Notes: generated by a model not told the origin, from the sequence alone. Shown: positions 7,557 through 17,549, counted from the stretch's first letter. The stretch: 34,551 nt of DNA from Prevotella sp. (GCA_017389705.1 JAFPEE010000228.1:1-34551); one strand, 5' to 3'. Translations and numbers: made by a program.

Positions 7557-9146
7557 TTATTTAATTAAGTTGCCTAGGATGTCGCGGGTAAGCTCCTTGG
7601 TGATGGTTCTGGTGGCGGCACTGGTGGCATTCTTCACCACACGCTCCTTGGCTGACTTACGTGACTTGGAGGTCTTGCCACTGACTTTGTCGCTGACCCA
7701 GGCACCCAGGACGGCAGCCAACGTAGAGGTGATAGCTGTCATCACGGCTTTAAGCACCTTCGACATGATGCCGGGCTTCTGCTTTTCGGCTTTTTCCTTT
7801 TTCTCTGAAGACTCTGAGGTCTCAGCAACCTCTGTGTTCTTGGAGGCTTCAGCCAGCGCAGTCTCGGCTTCTGCTACCAGCACCTCAAAGGCACTCTCGC
7901 GGTCTACTGGCGTATCGTACTTGCCATAGATGCGACTCTGCTTGATGATGTCCAGGCGCTGCCCCTCGGTGACAGCCCCAATCTGCGACAGCGGGAACAG
8001 AATCTTGGCACGCTCCACCATATTGGGAGCACCCTTCTCGTCGAGGAAACTGACAAGGGCCTCACCTGTTTCCAAGTTCATGATGGCTTCGTCAGTCTTG
8101 AAGCCTGGATTGGCACGGAAGGTGTCTGCGGCTGTCTTGACGGCTTTCTGGTCTTTCGGGGTGTATGCACGCAGGGCATGCTGTACACGGTTGCCCAGCT
8201 GTCCGAGGATGTTCTCGGGAATATCTGTGGGGCTCTGTGTGATGAAGTAGATGCCGACGCCCTTGGAGCGGATGAGACGGATGACCTGCTCTATCTTGTC
8301 CAACAGGGCTTTTGAGGTGTCGGTAAATAGCATGTGGGCCTCGTCAAAGAAGAATACGAGTTTCGGCAGTGGCAGGTCGCCAACCTCTGGCAGAGTAGTG
8401 TAGAGTTCACTCAGGAGCCACAGCAGGAAGGTGGAGTAGAGCTTGGGTTGCAGCATGAGCTTGTCGGCAGCCAGCACATTCATCACACCCTTGCCCCCTT
8501 CACACTGCATCAGGTCGTTGATGTCGAAGGAGGGCTCTCCGAAGAACTTGTCGGCACCTTGATTCTCCAACTGCAACAAGGCACGCTGGATGGCGCCAAT
8601 GGTTTGGACGGAGATGTTGCCGTACTTCGTGGTGTACTCCTTGGCATGCTTCGACACCCAGTCGAGCATGGAGCGCAGGTCCTTGATGTCGATGAGCAGC
8701 AGCCCGCGCTCATCGGCTATGCGGAATACGATGTTCAGCACGCCGTCCTGTGTCTCGTTAAGCTGCATCAGACGCGAGAGCAGCTGTGGACCCATCTGCG
8801 AGATGGTGGCACGCATGGGGTGCCCCTGCTCGCCAAATACGTCGAAGAAGCGGACTGGGCATGCCTGGAACTCAGGATTCTCAATGCCGAACTCAGGCAT
8901 ACGCTTCTCTATGAAGCCACTCAGTTTTCCTACTTGTGAGATACCGCTGAGGTCGCCTTTCATGTCAGCCATGAAACAGGGGACGCCAGCTTGGCAGAAT
9001 GTCTCAGCAAGTACCTGCAGGGTAACGGTCTTTCCTGTACCCGTGGCACCAGCGATGAGTCCATGGCGATTGGCCATCTTACCTGTAATGGAGAGCGCTC
9101 CGTTAGCGCAATGGGCAATATAAAGCCCGCGTTCTTTGTCGTACAT
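7557..9146 (-). CDS. HerA-like/DUF853 (YjgR-type) ATPase
   Basis: A 529-residue P-loop ATPase of the HerA-FtsK group, DUF853/YjgR type. Walker A is GATGTGKT (residues 33-40), the DMKGDLSG segment follows, and Walker B is [12 protein letters not shown], with a [22 protein letters not shown] motif typical of the family. The C-terminal 100 residues are Ala/Lys/Glu-rich with a hydrophobic stretch ([20 protein letters not shown]) and a basic tail. The role of this family is not settled; DNA or protein translocation has been suggested from fold. It is transcribed divergently from the thioredoxin-hydrolase gene through a palindromic promoter region. Confidence 0.88.
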   Translation of the reverse strand: MYDKERGLYIAHCANGALSITGKMANRHGLIAGATGTGKTVTLQVLAETFCQAGVPCFMADMKGDLSGISQVGKLSGFIEKRMPEFGIENPEFQACPVRFFDVFGEQGHPMRATISQMGPQLLSRLMQLNETQDGVLNIVFRIADERGLLLIDIKDLRSMLDWVSKHAKEYTTKYGNISVQTIGAIQRALLQLENQGADKFFGEPSFDINDLMQCEGGKGVMNVLAADKLMLQPKLYSTFLLWLLSELYTTLPEVGDLPLPKLVFFFDEAHMLFTDTSKALLDKIEQVIRLIRSKGVGIYFITQSPTDIPENILGQLGNRVQHALRAYTPKDQKAVKTAADTFRANPGFKTDEAIMNLETGEALVSFLDEKGAPNMVERAKILFPLSQIGAVTEGQRLDIIKQSRIYGKYDTPVDRESAFEVLVAEAETALAEASKNTEVAETSESSEKKEKAEKQKPGIMSKVLKAVMTAITSTLAAVLGAWVSDKVSGKTSKSRKSAKERVVKNATSAATRTITKELTRDILGNLIK

Positions 9147-9166
9147 AATGGAAATGGTTTAGTTAT

Positions 9167-9219
9167 TTTTCTGCAAAAGTACGAATTTTCTGAGAATAAA
9201 ATTGTACTTTTGCAGAAAA
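9167..9219. promoter_or_regulatory. Divergent promoters forming a 16-bp inverted repeat
   Basis: Arms 9167-9182 (TTTTCTGCAAAAGTAC) and 9204-9219 (GTACTTTTGCAGAAAA) are perfectly complementary and separated by 21 bases. Each arm contains one TACTTTTG -7 element: minus-strand for the HerA-like gene, plus-strand (9205-9212) for the thioredoxin-hydrolase gene. The leaders are 15-25 bases. Confidence 0.8.
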
Positions 9220-9233
9220 TTATCGAGTTAGCT

Positions 9234-10529
9234 ATGAAGAAACTATTCATTTTGGCCTTGTTGGCGGTGGTTACCACAGCAAAGGCACAGTTTGGTCCAG
9301 AGCCAGACTTCGACAGTAAGTATGCGACAGAGTTAGTGAAGCCAGGGAACGTTGCTCCTGACTTCAAGATGAAAACCTTAGACGGCAAGACCTTTAAGCT
9401 GTCCCAGCTGAAAGGCAAGACGGTGGTGCTTGACTTCTGGGCCTCCTGGTGTCCAGATTGTCGTAAGGATGCTCCTGAGGTGGTGAAGATGCAGAAGGAG
9501 TACGCCCAGCAGGGAGTAGAGTTTGTCGGTGTGTCAATGGACACGGATGTGGAGGCTTGGCGTAAGGCCTGCCAGCAGTTCGGCATCACCTACACCCAAG
9601 TGTCGGAGCTGAAGAAATTCAAGGAAACAGACATTGCCAAGGCCTATGGCGTGAAGTGGATTCCCTCTATGGTGGTCATCGACAAGGACGGCAAGGTGGC
9701 ACTCTCTACGGTGTTGACCTACAAGGTGGACAAGTATCTGAAGGAGTTGCGTCCTACGGGTTTCCAGCCTGTCAAGGAGAAACTGACCCTTGACGGTGAC
9801 CATGGCAAACTGGCTGCCGTCATCCAGAAGCCAGCTCTGAAGCCAGGCGAGCAGTGTCCTATGGTTGTGTTCTGCCATGGCTTTGGCGGACGCAAGGAAG
9901 GTCCTCTCTTTGAGCTGGTGTGTGACTCTCTGCAGAAGCATGGCATTGCCAGCATCCGTTTTGACTTCAACGGGCACGGCGAGAGTGAGGGCGCCTTCCA
10001 GGATATGACTGTCCCCAACGAGATAGAGGATGCCAAGAAGGTTCTCGAATATGTACGCGACCTGCGCTATGTCAGCAAGGTGGCATTGGTAGGTCATTCG
10101 CAGGGTGGGGTAGTAGCTTCGATGACTGCCGGTGAGCTGAATCCGGACATTGCTGCGGTAGTGCTGATGGCACCTGCTGCTGTGCTGCGTGATGATGCTA
10201 TCCGTGGCAATACGATGGGTAAGATGTATAACCCGCTGGATCCTCCTGAGTTCGTGGAGCTGTGGGGTGGCATTAAGCTGGGCCGCAAGTATATCAAGAC
10301 AGCTTTCTCGCTGCCTATCTACGAGACTGCTGCCAAATACCAGGGACCGGCTCTTGTCATCCACGGCAATGCAGACCGTGTGGTGCCCTACACCTACGGA
10401 GAACGCTACCACCTGCAGTGGCCTGGCAGCCAGTATGTGTTGCAGGAGTACTTCGACCACGGTTTCTCGCAGAATGTCTACAGGACGACGGATATCGTCA
10501 GCGACTTCCTCATCAGAACACTGAAATAG
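9234..10529 (+). CDS. Thioredoxin (TlpA-like) domain fused to an alpha/beta hydrolase
   Basis: A 431-residue exported fusion protein. A signal peptide (MKKLFILALLAVVTTAKAQ) is followed by a TlpA/AhpC-type thioredoxin domain (about 35-170) with VLDFWASWCPDC (Cys73, Cys76) and the cis-proline region WIPSMVVIDKDG, then a serine hydrolase domain (about 180-431) with FCHGFGG (oxyanion region), nucleophile elbow GHSQGG (Ser289), Asp381 in GNADRVVP and His409 in FDHGFS, a complete triad. The start at 9234 is chosen because it gives a signal peptide right after the -7 element; longer frames to 8991 run through the promoter and the divergent gene. Such a fusion suggests a periplasmic esterase or peptidase tied to thiol redox control. 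The substrate is unknown. Confidence 0.88.
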   Translation: MKKLFILALLAVVTTAKAQFGPEPDFDSKYATELVKPGNVAPDFKMKTLDGKTFKLSQLKGKTVVLDFWASWCPDCRKDAPEVVKMQKEYAQQGVEFVGVSMDTDVEAWRKACQQFGITYTQVSELKKFKETDIAKAYGVKWIPSMVVIDKDGKVALSTVLTYKVDKYLKELRPTGFQPVKEKLTLDGDHGKLAAVIQKPALKPGEQCPMVVFCHGFGGRKEGPLFELVCDSLQKHGIASIRFDFNGHGESEGAFQDMTVPNEIEDAKKVLEYVRDLRYVSKVALVGHSQGGVVASMTAGELNPDIAAVVLMAPAAVLRDDAIRGNTMGKMYNPLDPPEFVELWGGIKLGRKYIKTAFSLPIYETAAKYQGPALVIHGNADRVVPYTYGERYHLQWPGSQYVLQEYFDHGFSQNVYRTTDIVSDFLIRTLK

Positions 10530-10531
10530 AA

Positions 10532-10561
10532 AAAAGCGCTTCCACTGACGGAAGCGCTTTT
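10532..10561. terminator. Bidirectional intrinsic terminator
   Basis: AAAAGCGCTTCC (10532-10543), loop ACTGAC, GGAAGCGCTTTT (10550-10561). It separates the convergent thioredoxin-hydrolase gene and alaS and can work in both directions. Confidence 0.9.
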
Positions 10562-10587
10562 GCTATGCTGTTATCTTTTCTCTCTTC

Positions 10588-13257
10588 TTAGAGGTTGGCC
10601 AGCTCGATGACCTTGTCTACCGCGGCAGCCAGTCCGTCGATATTCTTTCCGCCAGCTTGGGCATAGTGAGGCTGACCACCACCGCCACCCTGAATGAGTT
10701 TGGCAGCCTCGCGAATCATCTGACCTGCATTCAGTCCGTGGTCCTTCACCATGTCGTCACTCATCATGATACTGAGCATGGGCTTTTCCTGGAATCTGGA
10801 GCCGATGGCACAGAGGAAGGGCGCAGGCACAGCGGCACGCAACTGGAAGACGAGGTCCTTGGCAGAGGCAGGCTGCATGTCAACCACACGGGAAATGACA
10901 TTCACGCCATTAATGGTGCGTACCTCTGTCAGCAGATAGTTCTTCGTGCGCTCTACGGCCTGGGCATGGAACTGCTCTATCTCCTTCTTCATCGTGTCGT
11001 GCTCGTCAATATACTTCTGGATGACAGCCTCCAGGTCCTTGGCATTGTTGAACAGGGCCTTGATGGCTTTCATGTGGTCTTCCATTACGTACATCAGGTC
11101 TTCGCACTCTTGACCCGTCTTGGCCTCAATGCGGCGTATGCCTGCAGCGACACTGCTCTCGGCAATGATCTTGAAGAAACCGATGCGGCCTGTTGAGCTG
11201 GCGTGGATACCGCCACAGAACTCACACGACGGACCGAAGCGTACCACACGTACCTTGTCGCCATACTTCTCGCCGAAGAGGGCGATAGCTCCCAGCTTCT
11301 TGGCTTCCTCGAAAGGCACGTCACGATGCTCGTCGATGTGGATGTCCTGACGGATCATGCTGTTGACCATACGCTCTACCTGGCGCAGCTCCTCGTCGGT
11401 AACCTTCTGGAAGTGGGAGAAGTCGAAGCGTAGCGTGTCAGGGCTGACGAAAGAGCCCTTCTGCTCTACGTGGTCGCCCAGCACCTGCTTCAGGGCATAG
11501 TCCAGCAGGTGGGTAGCGGTATGGTTGGCGGCAGAGGCATTGCGCTTGTCGGTATTCACACAAGCCATAAACTCGGCTGTGGGATCCTTGGGCAGCTGCT
11601 TAACGATATGCACGCTCTGGTTGTTCTCGCGCTTGGTGTCTATGATGTCAATGGTTTCCTGCTCGTTGACCAGCACACCGCAGTCGCCTACCTGTCCACC
11701 CATCTCTCCATAGAAGGGAGTGCTGTCGAGTACCAACTCGTAGAACTCATTCTTCTTTTGGGTTACCTTGCGGTAGCGCAAGATGTGGCAGTTGTACTCC
11801 GTATAGTCGTAGCCTACGAACTGCTGCTCACCAGGTTTCAGCTCTGTCCAATCGCTGTTCTCTACTGCTGCGGCATTGCGGGCACGCTCCTTCTGCTTCT
11901 GCATCTCTACATTGAACTGGGCCTCGTCGACGGTGAAGCCATTCTCGCGGCAGATGAGCTCCGTGAGGTCGAGGGGGAAACCGTAGGTGTCGAACAGGCG
12001 GAAAGCCTGTACGCCATCCAGCTCACTCTTGCCTTCGCCCTTGAGCTTCTCCATGGCGTCATTCAGCATCTGGATACCCTTCTCCAAGGTACGCAGGAAG
12101 GATTCTTCCTCCTCTTTGATAACCTTGGTAATGAGCACCTGCTGGGCTTTCAGCTCAGGGAACGCATCGCCCATCTCGTGTACGAGGGTGGGAACCAGCT
12201 GATAGAGAAATCCCTCCTTCTGTCCCAGGAAGGTGTAGGCATAGCGTACAGCACGGCGCAGAATGCGACGGATGACGTAGCCTGCCTTGGCATTTGAGGG
12301 CAGCTGACCGTCAGCTATTGAGAAGGCCACGGCACGCAGGTGGTCTGCGCAGACGCGCATGGCTACGTTGATGTCGTTCTGGCTCTTGGAAATTGGCTCT
12401 TGGCTGTTTTCCTCATCCTCAAAGGTGGTATATTTCAGTCCCGTAATCTGCTGCTCGGCCTTGATGATAGGCTGGAAGACGTCGGTGTCGTAGTTAGAGT
12501 GCTTGCCCTGCATCATGCGCACCAGGCGCTCAAAGCCCATACCGGTGTCGATGACATTCATGGACAGCTTCTCCAGACTGCCGTCAGCCTTGCGGTTAAA
12601 CTGCATGAACACGAGGTTCCATATCTCGATGACCTGTGGGTCGTCCTGGTTGACGAGTTCACGGCCACTCTTGCCACTGGCAGCGCGCTGCTCGGGGGTG
12701 CGGCTGTCGACATGTATCTCAGAACAAGGACCACAGGGACCCGTATCGCCCATCTCCCAGAAGTTGTCGTGCTTGTTACCGTTGATGATGTGGTCCTCAG
12801 GCACGTGCTTGGCCCAATACTTGGCGGCCTCGTCGTCACGGGGGATATTCTCCTCTGGAGAGCCCTCAAAGACGGTGACATATAGGTCTTCGGGATTCAG
12901 CTTCAGCACGTCCACCAGGTATTCCCATGCCATATCGATGGCACCCTCCTTGAAGTAGTCGCCAAACGACCAGTTGCCCAGTATCTCGAACATAGTGTGG
13001 TGGTAGGTGTCGTGGCCTACCTCCTCTAGGTCGTTGTGCTTGCCGCTGACGCGCAGACACTTCTGCGTGTCGGCACGACGGCGTGGCTCAGGGTCACGTG
13101 TCCCTAATATAATATCCTTCCACTGGTTCATTCCCGCGTTGGTGAACATCAGCGTGGGGTCGTCCTTGATGACCATCGGTGCAGAGGGCACGATGGCGTG
13201 TTGCTTTGACTCGAAAAACTTCTTGAATGAGTCGCGAATCTCGTTGGCTGTCATCAT
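10588..13257 (-). CDS. alaS: Alanine--tRNA ligase
   Basis: An 889-residue alanyl-tRNA synthetase, the usual length. The class II core opens with [20 protein letters not shown] and [11 protein letters not shown]; the editing domain shows the zinc motif [11 protein letters not shown] and [16 protein letters not shown]; the C-Ala domain ends with a glycine-rich [14 protein letters not shown] and a short Leu-rich tail. Two ATGs in a row open the gene (13257 and 13254). It charges tRNA-Ala and clears mischarged Ser/Gly. It has its own consensus promoter, which overlaps the terminator of the GH2 gene upstream. Confidence 0.97.
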   Translation of the reverse strand: MMTANEIRDSFKKFFESKQHAIVPSAPMVIKDDPTLMFTNAGMNQWKDIILGTRDPEPRRRADTQKCLRVSGKHNDLEEVGHDTYHHTMFEILGNWSFGDYFKEGAIDMAWEYLVDVLKLNPEDLYVTVFEGSPEENIPRDDEAAKYWAKHVPEDHIINGNKHDNFWEMGDTGPCGPCSEIHVDSRTPEQRAASGKSGRELVNQDDPQVIEIWNLVFMQFNRKADGSLEKLSMNVIDTGMGFERLVRMMQGKHSNYDTDVFQPIIKAEQQITGLKYTTFEDEENSQEPISKSQNDINVAMRVCADHLRAVAFSIADGQLPSNAKAGYVIRRILRRAVRYAYTFLGQKEGFLYQLVPTLVHEMGDAFPELKAQQVLITKVIKEEEESFLRTLEKGIQMLNDAMEKLKGEGKSELDGVQAFRLFDTYGFPLDLTELICRENGFTVDEAQFNVEMQKQKERARNAAAVENSDWTELKPGEQQFVGYDYTEYNCHILRYRKVTQKKNEFYELVLDSTPFYGEMGGQVGDCGVLVNEQETIDIIDTKRENNQSVHIVKQLPKDPTAEFMACVNTDKRNASAANHTATHLLDYALKQVLGDHVEQKGSFVSPDTLRFDFSHFQKVTDEELRQVERMVNSMIRQDIHIDEHRDVPFEEAKKLGAIALFGEKYGDKVRVVRFGPSCEFCGGIHASSTGRIGFFKIIAESSVAAGIRRIEAKTGQECEDLMYVMEDHMKAIKALFNNAKDLEAVIQKYIDEHDTMKKEIEQFHAQAVERTKNYLLTEVRTINGVNVISRVVDMQPASAKDLVFQLRAAVPAPFLCAIGSRFQEKPMLSIMMSDDMVKDHGLNAGQMIREAAKLIQGGGGGQPHYAQAGGKNIDGLAAAVDKVIELANL

Positions 13258-13300
13258 AACAATTTTCTATTTGACCATTTACTATTTTTACTTTGGCGTG

Positions 13301-13332
13301 CAAAGTTACGAAGAAAAAGTGAGCTGACCAAA
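13301..13332 (-). promoter_or_regulatory. alaS promoter
   Basis: Read on the minus strand: TTTG (13332-13329), a 20-base spacer, TAACTTTG (13308-13301), about 43 bases ahead of the alaS start. The TTTG box sits in the loop of the upstream gene's terminator hairpin. Confidence 0.8.
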
Positions 13333-13347
13333 AAGTCAGCCCACTTT
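13316..13347 (-). terminator. Terminator of the GH2 gene
   Basis: A 13-bp stem (13316-13328 with 13335-13347, one A-C mismatch) with an A-rich loop. On the minus strand it is followed by TTTTTCTTCG. Confidence 0.8.
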
Positions 13348-13356
13348 CTTCGAAGC

Positions 13357-15183
13357 TTATTTCCCTTTATACCACTCTTGCAGCACGTAGAAGGCTTTCT
13401 TCTTCTCGCCCTTGTCAGAGTAGAGGCCCTTGCGGTTGTAGTAGTCCTGGATGCCGTCCAGCACACGGCGTGGAGAGCGGAAATCCTTCAGCACCCATGG
13501 TGTGGTGCCTGCAAGCCCCTCTATCTTGTCCAACATAGCCAGGTTCTGGCGGTACAGGTTCTCCTGGAACTCCTCCGTCCAACGCTGGTTCTTGGCACCA
13601 TGCAGACCGTACTTGGCACCTCCTCCGAACTCGCTGACGATGACGGGTTTGTCGTAGGGAATCTCCCATACCATCTTCGGTGCGTCGTTGACGTCACGGT
13701 ACCAGCCTATATACTGGTTGAAGGATACCACGTCCACATATTCATGCATGTTGTCTTGCAGCTTGTTATGGTAGTTCGATGCCGATGTCACCTCCATGGC
13801 CATGGAGATGAGTCGGGTGTCGTCCAGTTTTTTGGCATGCTGAGCCAGGCGGCTTAGGAACAGGTCACGCTCCTTCGAGTGTGGCGTCTCGTTGGCAATA
13901 GACCAGATGATGATGTTGGCGCGGTTCTGGTCTCGGGCTATCATGTCAGTCAGCTGATGCTCTGCAGAGGCGTAGGTGTCAGGATTAGTCCATTCTATGG
14001 TCCAGTAGCAGGGCAACTCACTCCATACCAGTATTCCCATGCGCTCCGCCTCGCGGATGGCATATTCGTTGTGCGGATAGTGGGCCAGGCGTACGAAGTT
14101 ACAGCCCATGTCCTTGGCCCAGGTCAGCAGCGTGTGGGCGTCGGCTGTCGAGTTGGCGCGACCTCCGCCGTTGGGCTTCTCCTCATGCATGCAGACACCC
14201 CGAAGGAAGATGGGCTCACCGTTCAGAAGCAGTTGCTTGCCACGGGCCTCAATGGTTCGGAAACCAATAGAGTCAGAGAGCACGTCACCACTCTTGCCTT
14301 CCACTCCGCTCAGCGCCACAGTCACCTGGTAGCGCTTGGGGGTCAGGGGCGACCAGCGCTGCAGCTTCCTGGCTTTTACCGTGGCTGTCGCCGTGCCGTC
14401 AGCTGCCGTGGTCACTTTCGTCTTCACCTTGAGTTCAGGAATCTCCAGCACCACCTCGCGGCCTGCCACCTGCTGGTTCAGACGCACACTGAAGTTCAGC
14501 TGCTGCGGCTGACGCTTGTCCAGCGCCAGCTTGTAATTCTCGATATACGTTGGCGGCACTCTGACCAGCATCACGTCGCGTGTGATGCCTCCATAGTTCC
14601 ACCAGTCGAAAATCTGCGTGGGGACATACTCTGCCCGCCGCTTGTTGTCAACCTTGACTATCACTACGTTGTCGCCATTCTGCAGCAGGTCGGTGACGTC
14701 GAAGTTGAAAGGCGTGAAGCCTCCGATGTGGTGGCCTGCTTCTTTGCCGTTGACCCATACACGACAGTCGTAGTTGACGGCTCCGAAATAGAGTAGCGTG
14801 CGAAAGTTCTCAATGGGGACCTGGGCCTGGAAGCTGGTCTTGAACCATACGGTGCCTTCGTAGAAGAACAGACGCTCGTCTTGTGTGTTCCAGTCACCAG
14901 GCACTTTCATGGTGGGTGCCTTGTCGAAGTCGTATTCTATCAGGTCTTCTGGCCTCTGTGGTTTGGCATTACGAAAGAAGCCCCACGGCGTGGGCTTCCT
15001 ACGGTAGTCGTAGTAGCCCTCCTCCTGCACGTCGACGATGTAATGCCAGTCGCCATTCAGCGACATGGACTCTCGTGCCAGCACATTGGCAATCTGAGGC
15101 ACCTCATGCTGTGCCAGGACTGTCTGCCAGGGCATGAGGCAGAGGCAGCAAAACGCGGTAAGTCTTTTCAAGGTCTTTTTCAT
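13357..15183 (-). CDS. Glycoside hydrolase family 2 enzyme (beta-glucuronidase/beta-galactosidase type)
   Basis: A 608-residue secreted GH2 hydrolase. It has a signal peptide ending LPWQTVLAQ-like (MPWQTVLAQ), a sugar-binding jelly-roll domain (about 30-210, with VPGDWN and VWVNGKEAGHHIGGFTPF), an Ig-like domain (about 212-310) and a TIM barrel (about 315-608). The acid/base is Glu432 in IIWSIANETPHS and the nucleophile is Glu518 in PVIVSEFGGG. The compact size and the IFLRGVCMHEE phrase resemble Bacteroidetes beta-glucuronidase-like GH2 members; the exact sugar cannot be fixed by eye. It is divergent from the pectate lyase/pectinesterase gene, so release of glucuronate or galactose from pectic side chains is a reasonable inference. 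Confidence 0.88.
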   Translation of the reverse strand: MKKTLKRLTAFCCLCLMPWQTVLAQHEVPQIANVLARESMSLNGDWHYIVDVQEEGYYDYRRKPTPWGFFRNAKPQRPEDLIEYDFDKAPTMKVPGDWNTQDERLFFYEGTVWFKTSFQAQVPIENFRTLLYFGAVNYDCRVWVNGKEAGHHIGGFTPFNFDVTDLLQNGDNVVIVKVDNKRRAEYVPTQIFDWWNYGGITRDVMLVRVPPTYIENYKLALDKRQPQQLNFSVRLNQQVAGREVVLEIPELKVKTKVTTAADGTATATVKARKLQRWSPLTPKRYQVTVALSGVEGKSGDVLSDSIGFRTIEARGKQLLLNGEPIFLRGVCMHEEKPNGGGRANSTADAHTLLTWAKDMGCNFVRLAHYPHNEYAIREAERMGILVWSELPCYWTIEWTNPDTYASAEHQLTDMIARDQNRANIIIWSIANETPHSKERDLFLSRLAQHAKKLDDTRLISMAMEVTSASNYHNKLQDNMHEYVDVVSFNQYIGWYRDVNDAPKMVWEIPYDKPVIVSEFGGGAKYGLHGAKNQRWTEEFQENLYRQNLAMLDKIEGLAGTTPWVLKDFRSPRRVLDGIQDYYNRKGLYSDKGEKKKAFYVLQEWYKGK

Positions 15184-15223
15184 TTTTTTTCGCTTAACTA
15201 TAGTTTTGGTGATTTATCGTCTG

Positions 15224-15255
15224 CAAAGTTACGAAATAACGAGAGGAATACCAAA
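15224..15255 (-). promoter_or_regulatory. Promoter of the GH2 gene
   Basis: Minus-strand TTTG (15255-15252), 20-base spacer, TAACTTTG (15231-15224), about 40 bases before the start at 15183. Confidence 0.8.
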
Positions 15256-15260
15256 TTTTT

Positions 15261-15284
15261 CACTTATCACTTCTCACTTCTCAC
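15261..15284. repeat. Short direct repeat in the divergent intergenic region
   Basis: About three copies of a 7-8 base unit reading CACTTATCACTTCTCACTTC followed by TCAC, between the two divergent promoters. It spaces the promoters and may be a slippage-prone microsatellite. Confidence 0.6.
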
Positions 15285-15294
15285 TTTTTTTTTG

Positions 15295-15302
15295 TACCTT
15301 TG
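15295..15302 (+). promoter_or_regulatory. -7 element for the PL10-CE8 gene
   Basis: TACCTTTG after a long T-run, about 23 bases before the start codon. No TTTG box is seen at the standard spacing. Confidence 0.6.
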
Positions 15303-15325
15303 GCGCCAGAAACTAAAACAAACAC

Positions 15326-17464
15326 ATGATGAAAAGACTACTTGCTATTGTATTGACCTTGTTGCTGACGGTGCTGACCGTCAGTGCCCAGCAGGAACGT
15401 TGGGGCAAACGACTGCCTAACCGCGAGAAGCCCGAGTTCTATAAGACCGACGAGGCACGGCGCATTGGCGACCAGGTGCTGCTTTATCAGCGAGTCACCG
15501 GTGGCTGGCCCAAGAACATCAATATGTCGCGTCCCCTGACAGACGAGGAACGTGCCCAGGTGCTGAAAGACAAAGAGCGCCTCGACGACTCGACTACTGA
15601 CAACGAAGCCACCAATATGCAGATGACCTACCTGGCACTACTCTATCAGGCCACAGCCGACGAGCGCTACAAGGAAGGTTTCGTCAAGGCCGTCAACTAC
15701 CTGCTCAGCGGACAGTACGCCAATGGTGGCTGGCCTCAGTTCTGGCCTAAGATGCGAGACTACCAGATACACATCACCTACAACGACGGTGCCATGGTAA
15801 ATACCATGAACTTACTGCTCAACGTAGCGCGCCAGAAGACTCCCTATCAGGGGCTCGCCGACGAGACCCTGCGACAGCGTTGCATGGACGCTTTTAATAA
15901 AGGCGTGGAGTGCATCCTTGCCACCCAAATACGAAATGAGGATGGCGAACTCACGGTATGGTGCCAGCAGCACGACCGCGAGACCCTCGCCCCTGCACCA
16001 GCCCGAGCCTACGAGCTGCCAGCCTACTGCACATCCGAGAGTGCCGGAATTACCAGGCTGCTCATGAATCTGCCCCATCCTGACGACCGTGTGAAGCAGG
16101 CCGTACATGCCGCCATGAAGTGGTTCGACAAGTACAAGCTTACCGGACTGCGCGTAGAGCGCCCAGGGCCAGGGACAAGCAAGGAGTTCGATACCCGTCT
16201 GGTGGAAGACCCACAGGCAGAACCCATCTGGGGACGCTATTACGACCTGAAATTCTGTGAGCCCTACGTCTGCGACCGTGACGGTCTACCCCGCCGCCGT
16301 TTGGAAGACATCGGGCCGGAACGCCGCAACGGATATGGATGGTTCAACAACAGCGCTGCAGGGCTCTATGCCAAATACGAAAAGTGGGCTGACAAGTACG
16401 ACCCCCAGCATAAGGTTGCTATCAGCCTTACCACGAAGGGTGCCAACGAGAATGGCCTCATTGAGATGTTCCGTCAGCCCAAGCGTGATCTGAACGACTT
16501 TGATGCCATCGTCAGCCCTGGTCAGAGCATACAGGCTGCTATCGAGCAAGCTCCCCAGCAGCCTGCACAGCCCTATAAGATCTTCATCCGCAAGGGCACC
16601 TATCAGCAGAAAGTCATCATTGACCGTCCAAACATCGTCCTCGTAGGCGAGCAGCGCGACAGCACTGTCATCGTGTTGGCAGAGACCCAGAACACCCGTA
16701 CCGTCACCGAATACCACGGACAGCCCGTCCATCATGGTGTCGTAGTGTTGCAGGAGGGAGCTGACGACTGCGTCATCAGCGGCCTCACTATCTATAACAA
16801 CTATGGCACAGTAGTAGAGCCAGGGAATACCACCCACCAAATGGCAGTCTTCGGGCGCGCCACGCGAACCATTATTCTTAATAGCAATATCTGGGCCGAC
16901 GGCAACGATGCCCTCTCGCTGTGGTCCCAACAGGGAGGAATGTACTACCATGCCGATCTGTTCTTGCGCAGCTGGGGTGTCGACTTTCTCTGTCCTCGCG
17001 GCTGGTGCTATGTCACCCGCTGCCGCTTCCTGGGCGATGGTCATGCCATCATCTGGCACGACGGACGTGGCAACCCCGACATGAAGCTCGTCATCACCAA
17101 TTCAGAGTTCGATGCCAAGACACCCACACCACTCGGGCGCTATCACCACGACTCCCAGTTCTATCTCGTCAGTTGTAAGATGTCGCATAACATCCTCGAC
17201 CAGAACATCGAGCACGCTTATAAAGGCCGTACTGCCGAGGAGATGGCCAAGGAGGGAAAACGTCTGGACCCCTGCCCCATGGGCCAGCGCGTCTACTACT
17301 ATGGCAACAAGCGTGAGGGAGGTCACAGCGGCTGGCTTGCCAATAATCTCAGCACTGCCCCCGGCAGTCCCGCCTATCACACCACCACAGCCTTGTGGAC
17401 CTTCGGCGGCAAGTGGGATCCCGAGCAGCACATCCGCGACTTGTGGTATGTGTTAGCCTATTAA
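15326..17464 (+). CDS. Pectate lyase (PL10) fused to a pectinesterase (CE8)
   Basis: A 712-residue secreted bifunctional pectin enzyme. After a signal peptide (about 1-21) comes a PL10 domain (about 28-350) with family phrases VTGGWPKNINM, DDSTTDNEATNMQM, YANGGWPQ, ITYNDGAM and ARAYELPAYC. The CE8 domain (about 385-712) begins IVSPGQSIQAAIEQAP and has the beta-helix pattern of pectin methylesterases. Canonical GxQDTL is here GNDALSLW (Asp528), and the second acid is Asp552 in WGVDFLCPRGWC; the usual oxyanion Gln just before the first Asp is Asn527. De-esterification followed by beta-elimination of polygalacturonate in one chain makes biochemical sense. Either of two adjacent ATGs (15326, 15329) could start it. 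Confidence 0.88.
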   Translation: MMKRLLAIVLTLLLTVLTVSAQQERWGKRLPNREKPEFYKTDEARRIGDQVLLYQRVTGGWPKNINMSRPLTDEERAQVLKDKERLDDSTTDNEATNMQMTYLALLYQATADERYKEGFVKAVNYLLSGQYANGGWPQFWPKMRDYQIHITYNDGAMVNTMNLLLNVARQKTPYQGLADETLRQRCMDAFNKGVECILATQIRNEDGELTVWCQQHDRETLAPAPARAYELPAYCTSESAGITRLLMNLPHPDDRVKQAVHAAMKWFDKYKLTGLRVERPGPGTSKEFDTRLVEDPQAEPIWGRYYDLKFCEPYVCDRDGLPRRRLEDIGPERRNGYGWFNNSAAGLYAKYEKWADKYDPQHKVAISLTTKGANENGLIEMFRQPKRDLNDFDAIVSPGQSIQAAIEQAPQQPAQPYKIFIRKGTYQQKVIIDRPNIVLVGEQRDSTVIVLAETQNTRTVTEYHGQPVHHGVVVLQEGADDCVISGLTIYNNYGTVVEPGNTTHQMAVFGRATRTIILNSNIWADGNDALSLWSQQGGMYYHADLFLRSWGVDFLCPRGWCYVTRCRFLGDGHAIIWHDGRGNPDMKLVITNSEFDAKTPTPLGRYHHDSQFYLVSCKMSHNILDQNIEHAYKGRTAEEMAKEGKRLDPCPMGQRVYYYGNKREGGHSGWLANNLSTAPGSPAYHTTTALWTFGGKWDPEQHIRDLWYVLAY

Positions 17465-17497
17465 AGTGTACTTTCGCTCAAGAAAACTCAAATAAAA

Positions 17498-17529
17498 TTT
17501 GGTTTTCTCTTCGCTTATTCGTACCTTTG
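17498..17529 (+). promoter_or_regulatory. Promoter of the MerR-type regulator
   Basis: TTTG (17498-17501), 20-base spacer, TACCTTTG (17522-17529): a full consensus, 20 bases before the start codon. Confidence 0.85.
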
Positions 17530-17549
17530 CGCTCAAATACGAAAGAGCT

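Noticed and set aside
8991-9233. An 81-codon upstream extension of the thioredoxin-hydrolase gene
   Set aside because: It passes through the promoter palindrome and the opposite gene, and would bury the signal peptide.
9534-10460. A 308-codon antisense frame opposite the thioredoxin-hydrolase gene
   Set aside because: Shadow frame of GC-rich coding sequence; composition rich in His/Arg/Gln with no known motif.
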